59,376 nucleotides of DNA from assembly GCA_020631395.1 (NCBI GenBank), contig JAHDHI010000024.1, positions 1 through 59,376 on the forward strand. Reading direction: 5' to 3'. The notes under the pieces were generated by a model that saw only the letters and a program-made list of their open reading frames with translations, had not been told where the DNA came from and did no database searches. Made by a program: the position numbers and the translations under genes. Source of the stretch: Bizionia sp. (GTDB lineage Bacteria > Bacteroidota > Bacteroidia > Flavobacteriales > Flavobacteriaceae). Each line of letters begins with the position of its first letter. The first letter of the stretch is position 1. This document shows, one piece after another, positions 42,791-51,885 of this stretch.

Positions 42791-44143
42791 CTACTGTTCT
42801 TTTTCCAATAGTCTTTCTATTCGTTCCAAACGTGCTTTCAATGTTCTTATTTCCTCATCTTGGGATTTCAAGCGTGCATTCAATTGCGTAATGTACAAAA
42901 ATTGCTCTTCTATTTTTTCCAATGAAGACAATGCCAAGGTAGCCACATCATATTTGAAATCGTTGTTTTTGATGCTCTCATAGGACTTTACTCCTTTCAA
43001 GTGTCCTTTCTCCTTTACAAAAGCTTCTGCTTGTTCTATCGTTAAAAACTTATATTCTTCATTTATCGATGAATTTCCATCATAATATCTTTCAAAAACG
43101 TAATCCGCATAACCAGTAGCCGCTCCGACCGTGGCAACGTAACTTTTTGCCGTTATGACCCCAGATGTAGATACTTTCTGAACGGCGGCATTTCCCAAGA
43201 CGATTTGGTTGGATTCTGTAATTTGCGCACCATTGCCAATGGCACTGGAATTCGTAAGCCATCCAAAACTGGTATCTGCATTGCTACCCAAAAAGACATT
43301 GTTGGTACCTGTCGTATTGGTTTTTCCTGCATTGCTACCTATACTCGTATTCCCCTCACCATCCGTGTTGTTTACCAATGCATTGTACCCTATTCCCGTA
43401 TTGTCATTGCCATCATCGTTGTTATGTAGGGAATCTTTGCCAAAAGCGGAATTTCGGGAGCCATCGTCATTGTTCGTCATAGTTTCATCTCCAACGACCG
43501 TATTGAAGTCACCATCGTCGTTGTTTCTCATGGCATACGTACCAACAGCGACGTTTTTTTTTGCATTGTCCGTATCCTTCCCTGCCTGATAACCTATGTA
43601 TATGTTTTGTTCGGACGTGCCTGGATCTGCAACATAGTCGTCGCCAGCTTCATAGCCTATGAGCAGGCTTCTTCCTTCCGACTCCAACTCAAATTGGCCC
43701 AATTTGGTCAAACGGGCCACAAATGTGTTGTCCACCCTAAAATCCACTTCCTCGGAGTTTGTCGTTCCTAGAAAATGTATACCACTCCTTACATTGTCAT
43801 TGCCTTCAATGTTCCATCCATCTTTCTGCAAAAATCGAATCCAATCCGTTTGTGCATTGTCCCAGTAATAGAAGCCGGCAGCATAGTCTTTGGATATCCC
43901 GCTTATGTTGGTTGCCGTCAAGTCGTTGCCCAAATAAATCATCATTGCATTTTGATTCACAGTTGGATTGGTGGCAGGAAACCTATCCAGTCTCGGTATC
44001 AACAAACCATCATTCGCGTTTGGGTTTGCCGGTGCGTCTGCAACAATGTCTAAAGAAGCCTGTGGATTTGTGTTGTTGATGCCAACCTGGGCATTGATTT
44101 TTGATATAAAAATAACTAATACTAAAGCGAGGGATCTTTGCAT
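42791..44143 (-). CDS. Repeat-rich surface protein, YadA-head-like with S74-like coiled coil
   Basis: 450 residues from the ATG at 44143 (MQRSLALVLVIFISKINAQ, a signal peptide); the earlier in-frame ATG at 44182 adds an unlikely basic extension. Residues about 190-320 contain five or six repeats of roughly 16 residues on the pattern NTxxGxxxMxNNDDG (e.g. GDFNTVVGDETMTNNDDG). These resemble the left-handed beta-roll of YadA-type trimeric adhesin heads. The last ~110 residues have YVFERYYDG, FLTIEQAEAFV, GHLKGVKSYE and a long heptad coiled coil, the S74-chaperone-like tail also seen in the protein at 7780. It is probably a trimeric exported adhesin or fibre. A -7-like box (44161-44168, TATTTTCG, one mismatch) is 18 bases upstream. 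Confidence 0.75.
   Translation of the reverse strand: MQRSLALVLVIFISKINAQVGINNTNPQASLDIVADAPANPNANDGLLIPRLDRFPATNPTVNQNAMMIYLGNDLTATNISGISKDYAAGFYYWDNAQTDWIRFLQKDGWNIEGNDNVRSGIHFLGTTNSEEVDFRVDNTFVARLTKLGQFELESEGRSLLIGYEAGDDYVADPGTSEQNIYIGYQAGKDTDNAKKNVAVGTYAMRNNDDGDFNTVVGDETMTNNDDGSRNSAFGKDSLHNNDDGNDNTGIGYNALVNNTDGEGNTSIGSNAGKTNTTGTNNVFLGSNADTSFGWLTNSSAIGNGAQITESNQIVLGNAAVQKVSTSGVITAKSYVATVGAATGYADYVFERYYDGNSSINEEYKFLTIEQAEAFVKEKGHLKGVKSYESIKNNDFKYDVATLALSSLEKIEEQFLYITQLNARLKSQDEEIRTLKARLERIERLLEKEQ
43225..43560 (-). repeat. Tandem ~16-codon repeats inside the surface-protein gene
   Basis: Successive units encode variations of NTxxGxxxMxNNDDG; the DNA for the NNDDG part recurs almost exactly (near 43415, 43465 and 43520). 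Units can be lost or gained by slippage. Confidence 0.65.
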
Positions 44144-44231
44144 GAATGTTTTTTTTGGCGCGAAAATAGACCATATAAACACTTATGAATATAAAAACTC
44201 AATTATTAGATGAAAAGTATGTAAATCACGA

Positions 44232-45254
44232 TTAAACGCCTTTCAATCGCTTCCAAAGCGTAGCCATTGCATTTCTAAAATCATCAGTTTTAGGTTCGAA
44301 GGGCTTCATGTTCAAACGTTGCTCTTCCTCAAACAAGATGAGTCTAAATACTGAGGAAGATCCATTGTCACTCTTAATCAAGGGGTAACGCAAATCATTG
44401 TATGAATAAGTCCCATCATTGTTTTCATAGACGCTGAAATACCCATTGCTAAACCAAACCAAATATTTAAGGTCTTTGTGCTCATCAACATCTATAGCTC
44501 GCTGCTTAGGCAATACTTCCCAATCCGAAAAACGATTTCCAACATCTAGCAAAGAATAATACCCAACCAAATAAGAGTCTTTGGTTTCCGCAATGCCATA
44601 CCATAGGACATTGTTTAAAATGGAGGGTTGCAGACTGAAACGAGAATATTTCACCCTTCTTTCGTTCAATGAGCTTTTGAAAATCGAATCGACATATAAT
44701 TTGTTCCCAATGGTAAACAACATATAGATTGAGCTTATTCCAATCCCGAATTTAAGCCATGAGCGTCGTTTTCCATTATTCCTTCCATAAAACATCAAAA
44801 CAATCACACATATCAAGAATGGCAATGTATATAGGGGATCTGCAACCGCTATGTTGTTGAAAGCAACGCGATAATTTGAAAAAGGAGCAAACAATTGTGT
44901 CCCATAAGGTGTAAAGCAATCTAAAATGGGATGTGTAAACAGTGACCAAAAAAACAATGAAATCCAATTTTTCATAGTAGTAGACCCCTTTCTTTTTCCT
45001 GAATCGTACATTTTATGCACCAACCATCCAAACAAGTATGCACCCAACACGGAAAATAGAATGGAATGCATGAAACCACGATGAAACAGCATGGCATCTA
45101 TCTCATTGTGATACAAAAGCCCTCCCATCAAAACATCCAAGTCTGGAATAGTTCCACCAATGGCTCCAAACAAAAGTGCCTTGTTACCAATTTTCTTTCC
45201 CAAAACCGCTTCTCCACAAGCAGCCCCTAATACAATTTGAGTTATTGAATCCAT
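44232..45254 (-). CDS. Membrane-bound metal-dependent hydrolase (YdjM/DUF457 family)
   Basis: A 340-residue protein of the YdjM type. The N-terminal ~180 residues hold four or five hydrophobic helices with conserved polar motifs: DSITQIVLGAACGEAVLGKK at the start, GTIPDLDVL near 35, the metal-binding HRGFMHSILF near 60, and THPILDCFTPYGTQLF near 110. The second half is soluble and probably extracytoplasmic or cytoplasmic beta-rich (RLILFEEEQRLNMKPFE). Family members are called metal-dependent hydrolases from the motifs; in enterobacteria ydjM is LexA-controlled, which cannot be judged here. No operon partner. Confidence 0.85.
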   Translation of the reverse strand: MDSITQIVLGAACGEAVLGKKIGNKALLFGAIGGTIPDLDVLMGGLLYHNEIDAMLFHRGFMHSILFSVLGAYLFGWLVHKMYDSGKRKGSTTMKNWISLFFWSLFTHPILDCFTPYGTQLFAPFSNYRVAFNNIAVADPLYTLPFLICVIVLMFYGRNNGKRRSWLKFGIGISSIYMLFTIGNKLYVDSIFKSSLNERRVKYSRFSLQPSILNNVLWYGIAETKDSYLVGYYSLLDVGNRFSDWEVLPKQRAIDVDEHKDLKYLVWFSNGYFSVYENNDGTYSYNDLRYPLIKSDNGSSSVFRLILFEEEQRLNMKPFEPKTDDFRNAMATLWKRLKGV

Positions 45255-45337
45255 ATAACGTGCTAATTTACAGCAACGAATTCAATTTGCATAACTTCTA
45301 CTAAAATCGTAACATTACACATCTAAAAAAAACACGA

Positions 45338-46825
45338 ATGCAAGACGACAATCTCTCCGAAATAGACATGGAAAATCAAAAAATCATCGACAACAAAGAG
45401 CTTAACATATGGGAAGCGTTGATTCCCGTGATAGCCCTTGTAGGCATGCTAGCCTACAACATCTTTGTCTACGGAGATGACGCCTTGAGCGGAAGCAATC
45501 AATTCGTACTCTTGTTGGGAGCAGCCGTAGCAGCCATTGTTGGTTTTAGAAACAAAGTCTCATATAAAAGAATGCTTGAAGAAGTTGCAGAGAATGTAAA
45601 ATCCACAACTGGGGCATTGTTGATATTGTTGATGGTAGGTTCGTTGGCTGGAACATGGTTGATCAGCGGAATCATACCTACCATGATCTATTATGGTTTG
45701 CAAATATTGAATCCCACGATCTTTCTAGCGGCATGTGTAATCATTTGTTCAATAATTTCAATTGCCACTGGAAGTTCATGGACTACTTCTGCTACGGTTG
45801 GTATCGCACTTGTCGGCATAGGTGAATCATTGGGCATATCTGTTGGAATGACAGCTGGAGCTGTCTTGTCTGGGGCATACTTTGGAGATAAGATGTCTCC
45901 ACTCAGTGACACGACAAACCTTGCACCTGCAATGGCTGGAGGAGAACTCTTCAGTCACATCAAATATATGGCATTGACTACAATACCGACCATAGTAATT
46001 ACACTTATCATATTCATTATCATCGGGTTGAACTTAGACACGAGTGGTACACCACAAATAGAAGATAAGTTGGCAGCAATAGAGGGAGCCTTCAACATAA
46101 GCCCTTGGCTGTTCATCGTTCCTGTATTGATAATAGTAATGATCGTTAAAAAAACGCCACCTCTAATCGCCTTGTTGCTAGGCTCTTTGTTTGGAGGCAT
46201 AGCCGCTTTAATTGCGCAACCGGACATTGTCGTTAAGATTGCAGGTGCAGAATCATTGACATTCCAATCTGCATACCAGGGCATAATGAATGCCTTGACC
46301 GTAGATACTGCCGTAGAGACCTCCAGTCCAGAATTGAATGACCTATTTACGGCTGGTGGAATGAAAGGCATGCTCGGAACCATATGGTTGATAGTATGTG
46401 CTATGGTCTTTGGAGGTGTTATGGATGCCATAGGTGCCCTATCTAGAATTACCAAATCCCTATTGAACATGGCTACCACTACATTCGGCTTGTTTGCAAG
46501 CACGGTGGCTAGTTGCCTTGCCCTGAACCTTACTGCCTCAGATCAATACTTGGCCTTGGTTGTTCCTGGGAAGATGTTTAAAAAGGCTTATGAAGACAGA
46601 GGTTTGGCTCCAGAAAACCTTAGTAGGACTTTGGAGGATTCCGGTACGGTAACATCGGTTTTAATTCCTTGGAATACTTGTGGGGCGTATCATTCAAAAG
46701 TATTGTTTGGCTACGCAGGAGCTACTGCTTACATTCCATATGTATTCTTTAGCATACTCAGTCCATTCATGACTTTGCTGTTTGCTGCCTTTTCAATAAA
46801 GATAAAGCAGTTGAGATCTAAATAA
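45338..46825 (+). CDS. nhaC: NhaC-family Na+/H+ antiporter
   Basis: A 495-residue membrane transporter with about eleven hydrophobic helices. Characteristic stretches: NIWEALIPVIALVGMLAYN at the start, GSSWTTSATVGIALVGIG near 145, GAYFGDKMSPLSDTTNLAP near 185 (the polar core of NhaC transporters), and TASDQYLALVVPGKMFK and TVTSVLIPWNTCGAYH near the end. It should exchange sodium for protons (or act as a malate/lactate-type NhaC variant). The start could also be the ATG at 45368 (MENQKIIDN), which gives a more usual N-terminus. It stands alone, in keeping with sodium handling in marine Bacteroidota, though habitat is only inferred. Confidence 0.9.
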   Translation: MQDDNLSEIDMENQKIIDNKELNIWEALIPVIALVGMLAYNIFVYGDDALSGSNQFVLLLGAAVAAIVGFRNKVSYKRMLEEVAENVKSTTGALLILLMVGSLAGTWLISGIIPTMIYYGLQILNPTIFLAACVIICSIISIATGSSWTTSATVGIALVGIGESLGISVGMTAGAVLSGAYFGDKMSPLSDTTNLAPAMAGGELFSHIKYMALTTIPTIVITLIIFIIIGLNLDTSGTPQIEDKLAAIEGAFNISPWLFIVPVLIIVMIVKKTPPLIALLLGSLFGGIAALIAQPDIVVKIAGAESLTFQSAYQGIMNALTVDTAVETSSPELNDLFTAGGMKGMLGTIWLIVCAMVFGGVMDAIGALSRITKSLLNMATTTFGLFASTVASCLALNLTASDQYLALVVPGKMFKKAYEDRGLAPENLSRTLEDSGTVTSVLIPWNTCGAYHSKVLFGYAGATAYIPYVFFSILSPFMTLLFAAFSIKIKQLRSK

Positions 46826-46920
46826 ATCGTAATTATCTAAATTTCAATTTAAAATAAATTAAATCTATCATTTAATAAAGATTTAAAATTTTATTACTAC
46901 ATATTACATGGAATCAGGTG

Positions 46921-46928
46921 TATCTTTG
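46921..46928 (+). promoter_or_regulatory. -7 promoter box for the ahpC operon
   Basis: Reads TATCTTTG, an exact TAnnTTTG match, 42 bases before the ATG at 46971. No clear -33 element at the usual distance, which may mean activator dependence. Confidence 0.55.
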
Positions 46929-46970
46929 CGCCTTGAAAAAACGAATCATTAATTATAAAATTAAATACAA

Positions 46971-47615
46971 ATGGCTATAGTAGGAAAACAATTTCCAAAC
47001 TTAAATGTGGATGCAATGAACGAAATGGGAGATACTTTCAAATTGAACGTTCTTGAAGAAGCAAAAAACAACAAGAAAAAAGTATTGTTATTCTGGTACC
47101 CAAAAGATTTTACTTTTGTTTGTCCAACTGAATTGCATGCCTTCCAAGCTGCTTTAGCAGAATTTGAAAAAAGAAACACGATCGTCATCGGAGCATCTTG
47201 TGATACTCCAGAAGTACACTTTGCTTGGTTGAACACTGCAAAGGACAATGGAGGAATCGAAGGTGTGACTTACCCACTTTTAGCGGATTCCAATAGAAAC
47301 CTAGCTTCCACTTTGGGGATCTTGGACATCACCAACGAGCAATACAATGACGAAACTGGCATCGTTACCGTAGATGGAGACAATGTAACCTATAGAGCAA
47401 CTTACTTGATCGATGAAGATGGGATCGTATTCCATGAAGGTATCAATCATATGCCATTGGGTCGTAACGTAAACGAATTCATACGTTTGGTGGATGCTTA
47501 CACTCACGTACAAGAAAAAGGAGAAGTTTGTCCAGCAAACTGGGAAGAAGGAAAAGAGGCTATGAATGCCAACAGGAATGCAACTGCAGAATATTTGGCT
47601 GCTCACGTAAACTAA
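46971..47615 (+). CDS. ahpC: Typical 2-Cys peroxiredoxin (AhpC/Prx1 type)
   Basis: A 214-residue peroxidase that reduces hydrogen peroxide and organic hydroperoxides. Seen: the peroxidatic Cys51 in DFTFVCPTELHAFQ, the structural GASCDTPEVHFAWL, and the resolving Cys187 in GEVCPANWEEGKEAM. Arg in LGRNVNEFIRLVDA is the conserved active-site Arg region. Full length and intact. It is followed after 10 bases by a thioredoxin, its likely reductant (no AhpF is nearby), and then by DUF6952. The gene lies in a peroxide-defence island with katG and tpx. Confidence 0.95.
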   Translation: MAIVGKQFPNLNVDAMNEMGDTFKLNVLEEAKNNKKKVLLFWYPKDFTFVCPTELHAFQAALAEFEKRNTIVIGASCDTPEVHFAWLNTAKDNGGIEGVTYPLLADSNRNLASTLGILDITNEQYNDETGIVTVDGDNVTYRATYLIDEDGIVFHEGINHMPLGRNVNEFIRLVDAYTHVQEKGEVCPANWEEGKEAMNANRNATAEYLAAHVN

Positions 47616-47625
47616 TTTCTCAATA

Positions 47626-47934
47626 ATGGTACAAGAATTAAGTCAAGACAACCTAAGTGAATTTGTCGCCAACAACGAAACCGTAGTCGTACAATATTCA
47701 GCAACTTGGTGTGGTAACTGTCGCATTATGAAACCAAAAGTCAAGAAATTGGCTTCTGAGTTCGATGGTATTACCTTTATAATAGCCGATGCTGAAAAGT
47801 TTCCAGAATCCAGGCAATTGGCAACGGTGGACAACTTGCCTACATTTGCAGCCTTTAAAAATGGTGCTTTTGTAAATCAAGTACAAACTAACAAATTCGA
47901 TGTTTTAAAGACATTGGTTGACGAAGTTCTATAA
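47626..47934 (+). CDS. Thioredoxin-like protein paired with the peroxiredoxin
   Basis: A 102-residue single-domain thioredoxin fold with active site WCGNC (Cys29, Cys32) instead of WCGPC, plus the conserved cis-Pro region VDNLPTFAAFKNG. Cytoplasmic, without a signal peptide. The Asn in the active site should raise reactivity relative to standard thioredoxin (inference from CxxC chemistry). Its position directly after the 2-Cys peroxiredoxin gene suggests that it is the dedicated electron donor. The next gene starts 28 bases after its stop. Confidence 0.92.
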   Translation: MVQELSQDNLSEFVANNETVVVQYSATWCGNCRIMKPKVKKLASEFDGITFIIADAEKFPESRQLATVDNLPTFAAFKNGAFVNQVQTNKFDVLKTLVDEVL

Positions 47935-47962
47935 ACAATTTTGTCTTAACAATCCATCTATC

Positions 47963-48220
47963 ATGAAATTACCGGTAATAAAACACTTAACACAATTCAT
48001 AGAAAGCAATGACGAAGATTACATTGTGGAAACCATTGAAACATTGGAAGCTTTGACAGAAATCCCATCTCTTAAAGATGAAGAGCTGGATGTCATTGGA
48101 GAACTCATCTCCAATATGTATGGTGCCATCGAAGTGAATAAAATGATTAAGGATGGTACTCCTCAAAAAGAAGCTTTGAATGGTTTCATGAAACGTGTTT
48201 TGGGTTCTATAGACAAATAG
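47963..48220 (+). CDS. DUF6952-type small protein of the peroxiredoxin operon
   Basis: 85 residues from the ATG at 47963 (MKLPVIKHLTQFIE); a longer in-frame start at 47918 would overlap the thioredoxin gene and has no family support. The protein is acidic and all-helical (DYIVETIETLEALTEIPSL; DEELDVIGELISNMYGAIEV) without Cys or membrane segments. Such proteins accompany peroxiredoxin and thioredoxin genes in Flavobacteria (DUF6952, assigned from memory of the family). The role is unknown; an adaptor or regulator of the redox pair is possible. Followed by a strong terminator. Confidence 0.75.
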   Translation: MKLPVIKHLTQFIESNDEDYIVETIETLEALTEIPSLKDEELDVIGELISNMYGAIEVNKMIKDGTPQKEALNGFMKRVLGSIDK

Positions 48221-48240
48221 AAAAAGAAAACAACAAACAA

Positions 48241-48272
48241 AAAAATCCACTTCTTTTGAAGTGGATTTTTTT
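48241..48272 (+). terminator. Terminator of the ahpC operon
   Basis: A perfect 13-bp stem (AAAAATCCACTTC with GAAGTGGATTTTT), a 4-base loop and a T tract. On the other strand it can also serve the convergent katG gene, which ends at 48301. Confidence 0.88.
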
Positions 48273-48300
48273 ATTATGTGATCTTTCCTGAATTTTGAAA

Positions 48301-50514
<2,214 letters not shown>

Positions 50515-50532
50515 TTATTTTTCTTAAAATTA

Positions 50533-50561
50533 GAAAATTATACCTTCCATCCGACTTCAAA
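50533..50561 (-). promoter_or_regulatory. Promoter candidate for katG
   Basis: On the minus strand a TTTG -33 element (50558-50561) and a -7 box TAATTTTC (50533-50540, one mismatch to TAnnTTTG) are separated by 17 bases. The ATG follows about 30 bases downstream. Confidence 0.5.
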
Positions 50562-50593
50562 AAATTGATTGTTCTTATTTTATAATAGTTATT

Positions 50594-50613
50594 AATTATG
50601 GCAAATCATAATT
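50594..50613. promoter_or_regulatory. Inverted repeat in the katG-tpx divergent region
   Basis: AATTATG-GCAAAT-CATAATT, perfect 7-base arms with a 6-base spacer, 33 bases upstream of the katG -33 candidate and about 100 bases before tpx. The spacing suits a dimeric regulator. It does not fit the OxyR pattern well. Confidence 0.45.
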
Positions 50614-50712
50614 TCAATAATTCAAAGTTATTTATAAAGAAATTGATGAAATATTGAGCGTGACATCCAATTAATGTTTATTTTTAATCTTCAATTTTAA
50701 AATTTAAAGAAA

Positions 50713-51219
50713 ATGGCATCAATTACATTAGGTGGAACCCCTGTAGAAACCTCTGGAAACCTACCAAAAGTAGGTACAAAGGCTCCGAACTTCAAACTAA
50801 CAGTAAGTGATTTGTCCTCTCAGGAACTATCGGATTTTGAAGGACATAAAGTTGTGTTGAACATATTTCCAAGTGTGGACACCGGTACTTGCGCTGCATC
50901 CGTAAGAGCATACAACAAAGAAGCTTCAGAAATGGAAAATACGAAAGTACTTTGCATTTCCAAAGACTTGCCATTTGCACAAGACCGTTTTTGTGGAGCG
51001 GAAGGCTTGGAAAACGTTTTAATGCTATCAGATTTTAAAGATGGTAACTTTGGCAAAGCCTATGGATTGGATTTTGCTACCGGTCCCTTTGAAGGATTGC
51101 TTTCAAGATGTGTCATCGTCCTAGATGAAAACGGCATTGTAAAGTATACCGAGCAAGTTCCAGAAGTTGCAGACGAGCCCAACTACAAGGCATCGTTATA
51201 TGCCCTGTTGGATGAATAA
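50713..51219 (+). CDS. tpx: Thiol peroxidase
   Basis: A 168-residue atypical 2-Cys peroxiredoxin. Peroxidatic Cys60 lies in PSVDTGTCAASVRAYN (the TxxC motif of Tpx), and resolving Cys94 in FAQDRFCGAEGLENV at the expected spacing. The N-terminus (MASITLGGTPVETSGNLPKVG) is typical. It reduces lipid and alkyl hydroperoxides using thioredoxin. Divergent from katG across 210 bases, and followed after 135 bases by dgkA. Together with AhpC and KatG it gives three peroxide-scavenging systems within 4.3 kb. Confidence 0.94.
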   Translation: MASITLGGTPVETSGNLPKVGTKAPNFKLTVSDLSSQELSDFEGHKVVLNIFPSVDTGTCAASVRAYNKEASEMENTKVLCISKDLPFAQDRFCGAEGLENVLMLSDFKDGNFGKAYGLDFATGPFEGLLSRCVIVLDENGIVKYTEQVPEVADEPNYKASLYALLDE

Positions 51220-51354
51220 CGTATTGTTTCTCCAGTCGGTCGAGAACAAAGTTTAAATACCTATAGTTGAGTGCAATCCAAAATCAATGAAAGTTGTACA
51301 ATTCGATTGCACTCAATTAATCAAACCATCCCTATAAATTCCCACGCTCTTCAA

Positions 51355-51723
51355 ATGAGTAAAAAAGACTCCTTCCTTGTAAATCGAATTAAAAGCGTTG
51401 GTTATGCTTTCAAAGGCGCATACCTCCTCATCACCACAGAAGCGAGTCTGAAAGTACAATTCTTCATTGGGGTGATTATGACCATAGCGGGTTTCCATTA
51501 CGATTTGTCTGCTACGGAATGGATTGTCCAAATCCTAATCATAGCCTTGATCATGTCCATTGAGGGGGTCAACACGGCCATAGAGGAAATTGCAGATTTC
51601 GTTCACCCCGATCATCATCCAAAAATTGGACTCATAAAGGACTTGGCTGCTGGTGCCGTTTTTATTTTTGCAGTGGCTGCCGTAGTCATTGGATGCATCA
51701 TATACATCCCCAAGGTCTTCTAG
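51355..51723 (+). CDS. dgkA: Diacylglycerol/undecaprenol kinase
   Basis: 122 residues from the ATG at 51355 (MSKKDSFLVNRIKSVGYAFKG); the frame remains open 84 bases upstream without family resemblance. Three membrane helices, with the conserved pattern AYLLITTEASLKVQFFIG, then GVNTAIEEIADFVHPDHHPKIGLIKDLAAGAV, where EGVNTAIE and the KDLAAGAV motif carry the catalytic Glu and Asp. Family members phosphorylate diacylglycerol (Gram-negative) or undecaprenol; which applies here is not decidable from motifs. It sits upstream of ftsK in the envelope gene block. Confidence 0.9.
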   Translation: MSKKDSFLVNRIKSVGYAFKGAYLLITTEASLKVQFFIGVIMTIAGFHYDLSATEWIVQILIIALIMSIEGVNTAIEEIADFVHPDHHPKIGLIKDLAAGAVFIFAVAAVVIGCIIYIPKVF

Positions 51724-51858
51724 CATTGGTTTGGAGGGACTATGACCGTTTTGATTGCATTCTCTCCTTCAAATTATTTTCCTTCTCAATGTGCAAAGCA
51801 AAAATGACAAGCTTTCATTTTAATGCAATTATCAATTAGGATAAACGTTAAGTATTTG

Positions 51859-51866
51859 TATTTTTG
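51859..51866 (+). promoter_or_regulatory. -7 promoter box for ftsK
   Basis: Reads TATTTTTG, an exact TAnnTTTG match, 19 bases before the ATG at 51886. No clear -33 TTG at the usual spacing. Confidence 0.5.
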
Positions 51867-51885
51867 TTTAATCTAAAAGCAGAGA

